Below, piece after piece: positions 16,921 through 25,944 of a stretch of 42,852 nt of DNA (position 1 is its first letter; each line of letters begins with the position of its first letter). The DNA comes from Planctomycetota bacterium (GTDB lineage Bacteria > Planctomycetota > UBA8108 > UBA1146). Below the pieces are notes generated by a model. That model had not been told where the DNA came from. It made no database searches and saw nothing but the letters and a program-made list of their open reading frames with translations. A program made the position numbers and the translations under genes. The stretch is taken from positions 1 to 42,852 of the forward strand of contig PAIH01000004.1 of assembly GCA_002711105.1 (NCBI GenBank), read 5' to 3'.

Positions 16921-17589
16921 TCAGGATTGAGGAGCCTGAAGAGGCCGTACCTCGACCTCTCCGATCAGGGTTCCCTCAGGAGCCTGCAGGATCCCTGCCA
17001 CCACCTGGGCAACCTCCTTTGCGGGGACCCCTGGAGACCCTCCAGACTCGATAGACCCCGGATGGACCAGGGAAACGCGGATTCCTTCATCTCGAAATTC
17101 GTGAAAAATCGAGCGGCTCCAGCCTACCAGACCGTGTTTTGCGGCAGCGTAGGCCGATCCGCCTGGCAGCGGCTGAGTCCCCGAAATTGAGGAAATTTGG
17201 ACCAAAGACCCCCCTCCGGACTGCCTTAGATGGGGTAAAGCGGCCATCGTGGCGTGAACCGCTGACAATAAATTCTGCTCGATGACCGCTCGAAACTGCT
17301 CGGGATCGAGTTCATCGAAGCGACTGCGAAGTACCTTCCCAGCATTGTTGACCAGGGCATCGAGCCCTCCCAGTTGGTGCGCCAGTTGCTCGATGGCAGA
17401 GCCTGCAGCGATCGGATCGACCAGATCAGCACTCACTCCCGATACCGCAGCACCACAACGAAGCGCCGCCGCTACTGCCTCCCCATCCCGCGCGACGATT
17501 CCGACCTGCCAACCATTCGTCGTCAGTTGTTGAGCGATGGAAAGCCCGAGACCGCGACTTCCCCCCGTCACGATGACCCTACGATCCAA
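16921..17589 (-). CDS. Short-chain dehydrogenase/reductase
   Basis: This is an NAD(P)-dependent oxidoreductase with a Rossmann fold. It shows the nucleotide-binding TGxxxGxG motif (VTGGSRGLGLS), 'DALVNNAGKV' (NNAG), a catalytic Ser in 'LVQISSISGT', the YxxxK pair in 'GGSAYAAAKHGLVG', and 'VSLVHPGSIES'. The ORF track extends 40 codons upstream, but those residues look non-coding and overlap the btpA-like gene. A TTG at 17589 with AAGGAG at the right spacing begins exactly at the Rossmann strand, giving 222 residues. The substrate cannot be inferred. The intergenic gap to the divergent BtpA-family gene is 69 bp. Confidence 0.9.
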   Translation of the reverse strand: MDRRVIVTGGSRGLGLSIAQQLTTNGWQVGIVARDGEAVAAALRCGAAVSGVSADLVDPIAAGSAIEQLAHQLGGLDALVNNAGKVLRSRFDELDPEQFRAVIEQNLLSAVHATMAALPHLRQSGGGSLVQISSISGTQPLPGGSAYAAAKHGLVGWSRSIFHEFRDEGIRVSLVHPGSIESGGSPGVPAKEVAQVVAGILQAPEGTLIGEVEVRPLQAPQS

Positions 17590-17658
17590 TGCAACTCTCC
17601 TTCCACTGCCCGAAATGCCATGGCAGGGTACACTATCCAACTTCCTGGAAGGAGTCGG

Positions 17659-18456
17659 ATGGCATTCCCCTTCGGCCTCGGCAGTCGATCGATCATCGGA
17701 GTCGTGCATCTTCGCCCACTACCGGGAAGCCCACGCTGTGACGACAGCCGAAAAAATATCCGACAGTATGCTATTCGTGATGCCGAAGCTCTGCTTGCCG
17801 GTGGAATCGACGCGATCATCGTCGAAAACTTCGGCGATGCTCCGTTCCAGCCGGTCAAGGTAGAATCCAGTACCGTGGCGGAGATGAGCGTTATCGTGTC
17901 CGCCATCATCGAACTCGCAATCACGGTCCCCGTCGGGGTAAACGTATTGCGAAATGATGCTTCATCAGCACTGGCCATCGCTGCTGCCACCGGTAGTCGT
18001 TTCATCCGCGTCAATGTTCACACTTCGGCGATGCTGACTGACCAGGGCTGGATCAGCGGACGTGCCCATGAAACCCTACGACAACGGCAAATCATCGACG
18101 CAGACTCGATTGCCATCGCTGCAGATGTGGGAGTCAAACATGCTGCCAGATCAAACGACTACGATGCAGGTAATGCTGCCGTCGAAACGGTCGAGAGGGG
18201 ACTCGCTGATGCGGTGATCGTGACGGGGAAATCAACCGGAGATCCGCTCGATCTCGAAGAACTACGACAGGTGCGAGTGGCAATCCCCCGAACACCGCTG
18301 CTCGCCGGTAGTGGCGTCGATCACGACAACGTCGTTCGGATCCTGGAGATTGCCGACGCTGCGATCGTTGGCACCTCGCTGAAGGAAGACAACGATGTAA
18401 AGAATCCGGTGGATGTAACCCAGGTCAAGAATCTGATGAAGAGAGCCAGGGGCTAG
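17659..18456 (+). CDS. BtpA/SgcQ family TIM-barrel protein
   Basis: The 265-residue protein has the BtpA signature 'IIGVVHLRPLPGSPR' at the N-terminus, 'GIDAIIVENFGDAPF', 'VGVNVLRNDASSALAIA', 'ADVGVKHA' and 'VIVTGKSTGDP'. The family was named for a cyanobacterial protein needed for photosystem I accumulation, but it is widespread in non-photosynthetic bacteria, where its activity is unknown. The fold is related to phosphoribosyl-binding TIM barrels. The ORF track starts at 17374. The ATG at 17659 preceded by GGAAGGA fits the family start and removes the overlap with the SDR gene. Confidence 0.9.
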   Translation: MAFPFGLGSRSIIGVVHLRPLPGSPRCDDSRKNIRQYAIRDAEALLAGGIDAIIVENFGDAPFQPVKVESSTVAEMSVIVSAIIELAITVPVGVNVLRNDASSALAIAAATGSRFIRVNVHTSAMLTDQGWISGRAHETLRQRQIIDADSIAIAADVGVKHAARSNDYDAGNAAVETVERGLADAVIVTGKSTGDPLDLEELRQVRVAIPRTPLLAGSGVDHDNVVRILEIADAAIVGTSLKEDNDVKNPVDVTQVKNLMKRARG

Positions 18457-18794
18457 AGTTCTGGCAAGTTTGTTTTTTCCAGAGTTCCCCCACCTTCAAT
18501 GAGACGAATTGCCACCTGCGCCACAAGAGCCTTCACTCCTGCTGTTTTCTCCACCGGATGATGCTGTTGGCAACGAACCACGGTGTTTGTCTTCTTCTGT
18601 TCGACCACAATCAAGAAACGCTGTGTAACTCCCAGTTCGATCGCCAGAGCCAGGACCAGTAACTGCGTTGCGTCCGAGCGTAGATAGGCGGCCAGGAGAT
18701 TTCTCACTTCCGAACCGTTTACTTGTTGATATGGCTCGAACCCGTGCCAGAACTGGTCAAGGGGAGGGGCTCCCGAAATGACGGCATGGGGCAT
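18453..18794 (-). CDS. Small hypothetical protein
   Basis: I do not recognise this family. The preferred start is the ATG at 18794 with AAAGGAGA upstream, giving 113 residues beginning 'MPHAVISGAPPLDQFWHGF'. The track's longer version adds a Gln/Arg-rich stretch unlikely to be coding. The central part reads 'LAAYLRSDATQLLVLALAIELGVTQRFLIVVEQKK', so it is a mixed alpha/beta soluble protein without signal peptide or Cys motif. The last 4 bp overlap the BtpA-family stop at a shared CTAG. The good ribosome binding site and protein-like composition support a real gene. Confidence 0.6.
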   Translation of the reverse strand: MPHAVISGAPPLDQFWHGFEPYQQVNGSEVRNLLAAYLRSDATQLLVLALAIELGVTQRFLIVVEQKKTNTVVRCQQHHPVEKTAGVKALVAQVAIRLIEGGGTLEKTNLPEL

Positions 18795-18904
18795 CCGCTG
18801 TCTCCTTTCTGGCGGGCGTTGCTGCCTGCCTTGTGTCTGATTATCGTTAGTCGAAGGTGCCGATGGCAAGCCAGGCAAATACAGTGTTCAGGAGAGAAAT
18901 TGGG

Positions 18905-19489
18905 ATGACACCATCCGATGCGGCGGATTCCGCCTCACCAGAAAATCGTACACTCCCCGGAGATCCCGTGGACCTTCGAATTGGAAGCTCTTTCCACGAG
19001 GTAAACGGTTGGTTCCACGCTGGAAACGCCACCATCGTTGGTGATGTGCGCATCGGCAAAGGGTCAGGAATATGGTACGGCGCTACCCTGAGAGGCGATG
19101 ACGCCCCCATCAGCTTGGGTGAAAGAGTGAATGTTCAAGACCTGGCGGTTCTACACGCGGATCCTGATAAGCCATTGGTCATAGGAGATGACGTCACCAT
19201 TGGTCATGGAGCCATCGTTCACTGCAGATCAATCGGGGACGGGTCACTCATCGGAATGGGTTCTGTGCTACTAGAAGATGTTGCGGTAGGCGAAGGAAGC
19301 CTGATCGCTGCAGGAGCGGTAGTAGCTCCCGGAACTCAAATCCCTCCCCGGTCACTCGTCGTAGGAGTACCCGGACGAATCGTGAGAGAAGTTTCGGAAA
19401 CGGAACTGGCTTCCTTCATCGCCTCGGCGAACAAGTACGCGAAAAATGCCGTACACTTCCAACGGAACTACGGAGATCATTCTCAATGA
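18905..19489 (+). CDS. Gamma-carbonic anhydrase-like hexapeptide protein
   Basis: The protein is a left-handed beta-helix trimer-type enzyme: hexapeptide turns recur (ATIVGDVRIGKGSGIWYG, VIGDDVTIGHGAIVH, SLIGMGSVLLEDVAVGEG). The three zinc-ligand histidines are in 'VLHAD', 'IGHGAIVH' and 'AIVHC'. Members hydrate CO2 or are inactive relatives (YrdA/PaaY type). The track starts at 18857. I use the ATG at 18905, which has GGAGA upstream (194 residues). Its stop overlaps the tsaB ATG (ATGA), so the two are coupled. Catalytic activity is plausible but not certain. Confidence 0.88.
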   Translation: MTPSDAADSASPENRTLPGDPVDLRIGSSFHEVNGWFHAGNATIVGDVRIGKGSGIWYGATLRGDDAPISLGERVNVQDLAVLHADPDKPLVIGDDVTIGHGAIVHCRSIGDGSLIGMGSVLLEDVAVGEGSLIAAGAVVAPGTQIPPRSLVVGVPGRIVREVSETELASFIASANKYAKNAVHFQRNYGDHSQ

Positions 19490-20214
19490 AAATATCTCCC
19501 GACGGCTACATTCTGATGATTGAGACCAGTCAACGAAGTGGTTCCGTTGCGCTAGGAACCTACGACGGGGAAAGTCGGGATGAAGAACTGTTCAGCCCTG
19601 GGTTGGTACACGGGAAAGAACTGCTGCCGAGGATTGACACCATCATCGAGCGAAACCAGGCGAAGGCTCGCCTTGCAGTAGTTGCGGTCAGTATCGGACC
19701 GGGCTCCTTCACCGGCACCCGAATCGGAGTCTCCGCTGCAAAAGCCATCGCCTGGTCACTCAAAATTCCAGCACTGGGGATATCATCGCTCGATGTCATC
19801 GCCTCCAACATCGAGGAGGATGGGAAATGGGGAGTTGTTCTCGACGCCAGCGGTGGAGATCTGGACCTGGCCTTGTTCGAAATCAGCCAGGGCAATGTAC
19901 TGCGCCTCGACGAAGATCAGGCCCTCAATAAGGAACAATTCTCTGCCCTGATCGAGCCCGGAACGCGATTCATCGGTTCCGGTTCCAGAGCAGCCGATTT
20001 TCCTGCACACCTGGAGACCGGCCCTGAAAACTGGGACATCCCGCGAGCCTGCCATGGCCTGAAGATCGCGAACTCGCTCGTACATGAGATCGTAGCAGGA
20101 AGTGCGCCTCCTCCCGGTTGGGAACAGCCGCACCTGCTCAACCCTCGATATCTCCGGGTGAGTCGAGCTGAAGAAGTCCGACGTCGTCGTATCGCAGGAG
20201 AGGAACAGGCATGA
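19486..20214 (+). CDS. tsaB: tRNA threonylcarbamoyladenosine biosynthesis protein TsaB
   Basis: TsaB is the partner of TsaD in attaching threonylcarbamoyl to A37 of ANN-decoding tRNAs. The ASKHA-fold N-terminal half shows 'ILMIETSQRSGSVALG', 'HGKELLPRID' and the diagnostic 'VSIGPGSFTGTRIGVSAAK'. Length (242) is typical. The C-terminal 'YLRVSRAEEVRRRR' resembles the family's YlR..AE end. It overlaps both neighbours by 4 bp (gamma-carbonic anhydrase and alr). No tsaD or tsaE is in the window. Confidence 0.94.
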   Translation: MKISPDGYILMIETSQRSGSVALGTYDGESRDEELFSPGLVHGKELLPRIDTIIERNQAKARLAVVAVSIGPGSFTGTRIGVSAAKAIAWSLKIPALGISSLDVIASNIEEDGKWGVVLDASGGDLDLALFEISQGNVLRLDEDQALNKEQFSALIEPGTRFIGSGSRAADFPAHLETGPENWDIPRACHGLKIANSLVHEIVAGSAPPPGWEQPHLLNPRYLRVSRAEEVRRRRIAGEEQA

Positions 20215-21347
20215 AACCGGAACGTGCCTGGGCCACCATCGATCTCGATGTCATCGCGAATAACCTCAAACTTCTCCGACGTCATTTGCCTGATAAGAAG
20301 ATCCTCGCAGTAGTCAAAGCGGACGCGTACGGACACGGCTCCATCGCGGTATCTAGGCGACTCGCCGCGGAAAACATCGATTTCCTCGGAGTAGGAACAT
20401 CACGGGAAGCTCTTGATCTCCGTGAAGCCGGAATCTCGACTCCGATCCTCGTTCTCGGTGCTTTGGTAGAACCAGAACTGGACCTTCTCATCGATCAGAA
20501 GGTCTCTGTCACCATCCATTCTCCAGGACGAATCAAGATCCTCAATGAAACAGCACTCCAGATGGGACAAACCCTCGGAGTCCATCTACTGATCGACACT
20601 GGAATGTCGAGGCTCGGAGTGAGTCCCGATCAGGCGGTCTCTCATGCGTGGGCGATTGATCATTGTAAAGGACTGCGCCTCGAGGGGATTGGTACTCACC
20701 TCCCTTCCCCCTCACAACCGCAGATCGTTTCTCGCCAGCGGGAAATACTGCACCAGATCGTCAGAGAGTTACAAAGTGCCGGATTCGATTCTTTTCTGGT
20801 TCATGTAGATGCCAGCGAATCTGCTCTCAGAGACCCCGATCCCGCTGCTGGCATGGTTCGTATCGGAGGAGCTCTCTATGGTTTCTTTAACAAACTCCCG
20901 GCCGGAAGCGGCCTGGAAGCAGCTCTTTCCCTCCGTAGTCAAATCGTATACCTACGTGATCACCCCCCGGGACACTCGATAGGTTACGGTGGAACTTATG
21001 TAACTACTCGACAATCAAGACTGGCAACGGTACCTATCGGATATCACGATGGCTTCCCCTCGACCCTTTCGAATTGTGGTCAGATGGTCATTCGGGGACA
21101 GCGTGTTCCGGTGGTAGGTCGGGTAACGATGGATTACACAATCATCGATGTCACCGACGTTCCCGGAACCGTAGTCGGGGATGAAGTTGTTTTGATCGGT
21201 TCATCCGGAAGCGAGCGAATTGAAGCTGAAGAGATCTCACAATGGTGTGGAATCTTACCTTATGAGGTGACCTGCCTGCTGGGCAGGAGAATCAACAGGC
21301 ATCATGTTGCCAGGATCTCCGAAGAATTAGAGCTGGAAGGGAGGTAA
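20211..21347 (+). CDS. alr: Alanine racemase
   Basis: Alr is a PLP enzyme converting L- to D-alanine for peptidoglycan. The PLP-binding Lys lies in 'AVVKADAYGHG', the catalytic Tyr in 'HSIGYGGTYVT', and the substrate/chloride region in 'DTGMSRLGV' and 'VGRVTMDYTIIDVT'. Length 378 is standard. The start overlaps tsaB (ATGA). Presence of alr indicates D-alanine production and therefore probably a peptidoglycan cell wall, as now accepted for planctomycetes. It is followed 4 bp later by the AsmA-like gene. Confidence 0.96.
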   Translation: MKPERAWATIDLDVIANNLKLLRRHLPDKKILAVVKADAYGHGSIAVSRRLAAENIDFLGVGTSREALDLREAGISTPILVLGALVEPELDLLIDQKVSVTIHSPGRIKILNETALQMGQTLGVHLLIDTGMSRLGVSPDQAVSHAWAIDHCKGLRLEGIGTHLPSPSQPQIVSRQREILHQIVRELQSAGFDSFLVHVDASESALRDPDPAAGMVRIGGALYGFFNKLPAGSGLEAALSLRSQIVYLRDHPPGHSIGYGGTYVTTRQSRLATVPIGYHDGFPSTLSNCGQMVIRGQRVPVVGRVTMDYTIIDVTDVPGTVVGDEVVLIGSSGSERIEAEEISQWCGILPYEVTCLLGRRINRHHVARISEELELEGR

Positions 21348-21351
21348 GCAA

Positions 21352-24300
21352 GTGGAAGATATTACCCGTTCAAATACTGCCACTGTTTCCATTACCCTTC
21401 CAAAAGGCAGAAAAAAGGCAACCAAAACCAGACTTCGTGCCCGATACCGTCGCATTCTTCTGTTCATCATCGTCATTCCGGTCTTGTTTGCTGGAGTGAC
21501 TTTTTGGATCGGATCCTGGGTTCTGAGTCCAGAGCAGATGAAGTATCGCGCTCAGGCTCTTCTGGCAGAACGTCTTTCCACCGGTTTCGTCATCGAGGAC
21601 ATTCAATGGAGATGGCCTTCCAGAATTCTTGTCAAGAATCTTGTGATTCACCCTCCCCACGGAAGCCGCTATGCAGAGTTACTTCGAATCTCTCATCTCG
21701 AGATCGGATTGGACCCATTAGCACTACTGCTGGGTAAAACACACATCGAGCGGATTGAAATTTCGGGGTCGACGATGACCCTGGAAAGAGATCACCTGGG
21801 AGAATTGACCATTCTCGATGTGATGCGAGACTCGATAGCTCCCATCCAGGGGCCTGCACCTGCTTACGATACGGAAGACACGACTGCACTATCCCCACCC
21901 GAGTTGATTATCTCCAACCTACGCGTCGAAACTTGCCCCGAAACGATTGCTCACAGTCCAGAAGGTTTACAGGTCTCCAGCCTGCGACTCGAAGTTTCCC
22001 CCGACGACTCACAACTATGGAATCTTGATGGTGTCGCCTTCGATAGCTCGGTGCGTAGTATCCGTCTTGAAGGTGGTGGAAGACTCTCGATGGGAGATTT
22101 CGAGCTCGCACTCGATATCGATCGGATACAGCTCGATCAACACCTCCGAGAGAGGATTCCGCCGGCACTCCGATTGATCTGGGACAATTACCATCCAACC
22201 GGAATTGCCAGTTTGAAACACACTCTGATTTTACGCGACGCACAGCCGGTTAAAAATTCTACCGAACTCAGTATCAGTCAAGGCTCACTTCGGTTCCAGG
22301 AACCCAACATCTTCGTCGATCAACTGTCGGGAAAGCTAGAGATCACACCAGACGCCATCTCTTTCCGAGATCCATTGGAGGGGAAATTCTTCGGGGCACG
22401 AGCGCTACTGCGTGGGGAAATCGAATTGGACGCACTCGAACCTGGCCGAAGCGAACTCGAACTCGCCATCGAGGGCCTCGTCTTCGAACCAAGAATCTAT
22501 GATGTACTTCCCGAAGCCATCCAGAAAATCTGGAGCAAATTTTCTCCATCTGGAGAGTTCGATCTTCGTATTACAGCGGCGAGCGAACAATATCCACCAG
22601 CGGTAGAGGAAATGCGGATTGTTCTGTCAGATGTTGATGGAAGTTACTTTGATTACCCATATCCTCTTCGCAACCTTCAGGGAGAAATTCGTTATTTCGA
22701 TGGTCAAGTCGAGCTGGATATCTCCGGCGGAATCGCGGGCGAACCCATCCGCGGTCGGGGAATCTTCAAGGCGGAATCGGGCGGAGAAACTCATCTCGTC
22801 ATAGAGGGCAAATCGCTACCTCTTGATGATCGGGTCCGGACAGCACTCGGTGATCGATACTCAGACATCTTCGATCTCTATTCGCCACAAGGAGAATCAG
22901 ATCTTCGCATCGAGTTTGAACGTCAAAAAACCGGCGATCCACTAGACCTGCGAATCTTGCTGGACCCCAGAAAAGCCAGCATCGCGCATAAAGCATTCCC
23001 CTATCGCGTCCATGATCTCCTCGGACGGGTCATCATCGAAGCCACCCAAGGAAAGGTACTGTTCCAGAACCTCACTGGGCGACACGGCCAGAGTGAACTG
23101 GCACTTCCTGCTGGATTGATTGAATTCGATAACGGGCAGATTGCGCGGATGGAGATACCCATCGAGAGCCCGAAACTGGTTCCTGACGAAGAATTGATTT
23201 CTGCCTTGCCAGCTGAGGTTGCGGACCGACTCCGTTCGCTCGACATCCTGAAAGGCGGAGGATCACTCGATACCATCGTCGAACTTCGTATCGACGAGAA
23301 CACTCCTTTTGATATCTACGTCCGTTCACGGATCGCCGATCCGGTGCGCCTGCGTTACCACAAACTTCCTTACCCACTGGTATTCCATCAGGGCCAAGTG
23401 GTTTTTTCCAGTACCGAGGGACGTATCCGGCTCGATGAATTGAAAACCGATCCTGATAGTTCACCGATCGTGAGTGTCTCCGGCGAAATAGGACCCGATG
23501 ATTCTACCGAGGACCTTCCGCCTTCGGCAGACACCACTCTTCTCTCGCTGGACTTAACGATTCTCGATGGGCCAGATGGCAAGGGGTTGCTTCTTTCAGA
23601 TGAAGAATTGGTCCAAAACCTTCCCGAGGATCTGAAGAACTTCTTCCTGAAGATGCAACTAGCTGGAAGTGTCTCGGGTCGGATCGGTGTTCTGTACCGA
23701 TATCAGAAGAACGAACTCGAAGATCCCAGCGAGATCGTTCAGTACGACGTCCAGGGCCAATTAGAACAAGGCGGATTCGATTTCGCACTGCGTGCCGAAG
23801 AACTGTCAGCGAACTTCGTGATCCATGGTGGAATCCAACCTGGTCAGGGTCATACATTCTCAGGCCAGCTGTCCGATGGCGATTTCAGATTTTCTCGATT
23901 CCATGCCACGGTGCCCCCGACCCGGACACTCAGTTTCACTTACGGAATCGATCATCCTAGCCTGGCAATCCAGAGTGATGTCAAAGAGAACGCCCCATCT
24001 CAGTGGATCATCCAGCGACTTCCAGCGGATCGATCGATGCTTTTTCAGGCAGAATTGGGCCCCAGTGAAATCTACGGTGGACCTCTCAATGGTTTCTTCT
24101 TCGCAGATCTGAATCCAAACGATGGAGTGTTTGCTGGCGAAGCGAATCTCACCAATGTGGATCTCTCACTTGGCTCGGAAATCCTATTTCGCAAGAAAGG
24201 GGTTCGTGGCGAAGCTAAAGGATCCGCCAAGGTGGAAGGCATCGTCGGGTCACCGGAGTCGGTGCAAGGTGACGGCGAGTTCTCGATCCGAAACGGAAAA

Positions 24301-24648
24301 CTGGTAACGATCCCGCTTCTGGCAGGTGCCATTATCAATCCGTTCGAGGGACTCAATCGCAATAATAATCGGATCAAGGAAGCCGACTGTAATTTCATCA
24401 TCCATGATCAGATATTCGATTTCCAGGGATTGGGCTCGATCATACTGAGAAGTCCCACAGGAAAAATCCTCGGTAGGGGAACCGTGGGATTCAACAAGAA
24501 CCTGAACCTGGTGATGGAACCCCAGACTCTGGGCGGAGCACCACTCATCTCAGATATTGCAAACCGTCTTCTACGTTTCCGAATTCGAGGGACCCTGGAC
24601 AAACCGAAATTAAATTCCCGGAGGGAAACTGCCCCCCAAGGCCGTTGA
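21352..24648 (+). CDS. Large AsmA-like (DUF3971/YhdP-type) envelope protein
   Basis: This is a 1098-residue protein with one N-terminal membrane helix (about residues 33-54, 'ILLFIIVIPVLFAGVTFWIGSW') after a basic start. A very long beta-rich periplasmic part has repeated 'G.I.L....PG..EL' patterns. The last 200 residues match the AsmA-like C-terminal domain (GEAKGSAKVEGIVGSPES, GEFSIRNGKLVTIPLLAGAI, GRGTVGFNKNLNLVMEP). Proteins of this superfamily form bridge-like channels for phospholipid transport between inner and outer membranes. The start is a GTG with GGAGGT upstream, 4 bp after alr. It implies a diderm envelope. The specific subfamily is uncertain. Confidence 0.85.
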   Translation: MEDITRSNTATVSITLPKGRKKATKTRLRARYRRILLFIIVIPVLFAGVTFWIGSWVLSPEQMKYRAQALLAERLSTGFVIEDIQWRWPSRILVKNLVIHPPHGSRYAELLRISHLEIGLDPLALLLGKTHIERIEISGSTMTLERDHLGELTILDVMRDSIAPIQGPAPAYDTEDTTALSPPELIISNLRVETCPETIAHSPEGLQVSSLRLEVSPDDSQLWNLDGVAFDSSVRSIRLEGGGRLSMGDFELALDIDRIQLDQHLRERIPPALRLIWDNYHPTGIASLKHTLILRDAQPVKNSTELSISQGSLRFQEPNIFVDQLSGKLEITPDAISFRDPLEGKFFGARALLRGEIELDALEPGRSELELAIEGLVFEPRIYDVLPEAIQKIWSKFSPSGEFDLRITAASEQYPPAVEEMRIVLSDVDGSYFDYPYPLRNLQGEIRYFDGQVELDISGGIAGEPIRGRGIFKAESGGETHLVIEGKSLPLDDRVRTALGDRYSDIFDLYSPQGESDLRIEFERQKTGDPLDLRILLDPRKASIAHKAFPYRVHDLLGRVIIEATQGKVLFQNLTGRHGQSELALPAGLIEFDNGQIARMEIPIESPKLVPDEELISALPAEVADRLRSLDILKGGGSLDTIVELRIDENTPFDIYVRSRIADPVRLRYHKLPYPLVFHQGQVVFSSTEGRIRLDELKTDPDSSPIVSVSGEIGPDDSTEDLPPSADTTLLSLDLTILDGPDGKGLLLSDEELVQNLPEDLKNFFLKMQLAGSVSGRIGVLYRYQKNELEDPSEIVQYDVQGQLEQGGFDFALRAEELSANFVIHGGIQPGQGHTFSGQLSDGDFRFSRFHATVPPTRTLSFTYGIDHPSLAIQSDVKENAPSQWIIQRLPADRSMLFQAELGPSEIYGGPLNGFFFADLNPNDGVFAGEANLTNVDLSLGSEILFRKKGVRGEAKGSAKVEGIVGSPESVQGDGEFSIRNGKLVTIPLLAGAIINPFEGLNRNNNRIKEADCNFIIHDQIFDFQGLGSIILRSPTGKILGRGTVGFNKNLNLVMEPQTLGGAPLISDIANRLLRFRIRGTLDKPKLNSRRETAPQGR

Positions 24649-24759
24649 GAAGCCCGACGAGGGGCAAAAGCAGCGACTCGACCCCGCGATCTCGACAATC
24701 CTGAACACGGCACTTTTATGAACCAGTTCCAGGGTTCAGGATGTCCGCGGAGGTAACCA

Positions 24760-25878
24760 ATGAAACCAACTAAATCTCCCCATCGCCGTCGACTGCTGAC
24801 AAAGATATTCCTATCGGTATTCCTGCTGGTTCCGATCCTCGTCGGTTCCTTTCCTGTTTTCCCCGGTTCCGGAAAAGGGGTTCTGATTCCGCAGCAGGTG
24901 GCCAGAGATATCAGCCAGTGTGCCCGTTCACTGCTGGATGCCCTGGGAAAAGACCAACGAGAGAAAATCCACTTCGTTGCCACTCCGGGGTCTAAAGGAA
25001 CTGAAGCGCTCTCCACCTGGACATATTTTCCCGGCGAGCGGCCAGGATTGAAACTGAATGAAATGACTGCTCAAGAAAGAGTTCTGGCACAACGCCTGGT
25101 GAGAAGTGGTCTCTCCGATACGGGACAACTGAAATGGAATGCCATCGTGGCACTTGAAGATGTGTTACGAATGATGAGTGCAGCTTCTAATCGCTCTGGC
25201 AAACCTGATCCATCTCGGGACCCTGGGCTCTACACCTTTGCCATCTTCGGTGAACCCGGCGCGAATGCTCCCTGGGGTTGGCGAGTCGAAGGACACCACA
25301 TTTCAATCAAGTTCCTGCTCGATGGTAACCAGGTGCTCTCTTCTACACCCGCCTTCCTGGGCGCCGCTCCGACAGTTCCTCTGATGGGTCCCAACACCGG
25401 GACCGAACTTCTCGATGAGGAAGAAGACCTGGCTCTCACCCTGATGAGAGCGTTCACAGCAGAACAAAAGGAAATCGCCATCCAGAAGAGCGGACTTCCT
25501 CGAGATGTCGTGACCGGACCGGGACATCCAGGCGCACCCGATGCCCTGGGTATCCGTCTCGACCAACTGGATCCATCCCAGAAGATCCTGCTCGATGCCC
25601 TCATCGATTCTCATCTCGCAATATTGAACTCCTCCATCGAGCAGGCAGAAAAATCTCGTATCACCGATGCAAGCCTCGACGAGATTCGATTCGCCTGGTG
25701 GGGACCACTCGACAAGGAAATGCGTCACGCTTATCGGATCCAGGGTCCGACCTTTGTTGTAGAACTGGTCCGGACGGCCGGAGACCCGGGACATGTGCAC
25801 ATCGTCCGGAGAGATCCTGATCGAGACCTGGATGATTCCCCGCTTCTTCAACATCTCCAACAGGCGCATGGCGAATGA
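24760..25878 (+). CDS. Exported DUF3500 family protein
   Basis: The 372-residue protein starts with basic residues and a hydrophobic segment (IFLSVFLLVPILVGSF), a signal peptide or anchor. The rest matches the DUF3500 pattern: 'LLDALGKDQREKIHF', 'RPGLKLNEMTAQERVLAQRLV', 'FGEPGANAPWGWRVEGHHISI', 'TPAFLGAAPTVP' and 'EIRFAWWGPL'. The family is secreted, often found in environmental bacteria, and has no established function. The ATG has GGAGGT upstream. It lies 111 bp after the AsmA-like gene and 66 bp before the FTCD gene. Confidence 0.85.
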   Translation: MKPTKSPHRRRLLTKIFLSVFLLVPILVGSFPVFPGSGKGVLIPQQVARDISQCARSLLDALGKDQREKIHFVATPGSKGTEALSTWTYFPGERPGLKLNEMTAQERVLAQRLVRSGLSDTGQLKWNAIVALEDVLRMMSAASNRSGKPDPSRDPGLYTFAIFGEPGANAPWGWRVEGHHISIKFLLDGNQVLSSTPAFLGAAPTVPLMGPNTGTELLDEEEDLALTLMRAFTAEQKEIAIQKSGLPRDVVTGPGHPGAPDALGIRLDQLDPSQKILLDALIDSHLAILNSSIEQAEKSRITDASLDEIRFAWWGPLDKEMRHAYRIQGPTFVVELVRTAGDPGHVHIVRRDPDRDLDDSPLLQHLQQAHGE

Positions 25879-25944
25879 AACCTGCCAGAGCCGCTCGACT
25901 GACGAACGGATTCGCTCCATCATGTCGGGTTCAGGGAGGATTTG

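Noticed and set aside
17374-17658. N-terminal extension of the BtpA-family ORF and matching extension of the SDR ORF
   Set aside because: Both extensions lie in the same divergent gap, look non-coding, and good ribosome binding sites mark the shorter starts (17659 and 17589).
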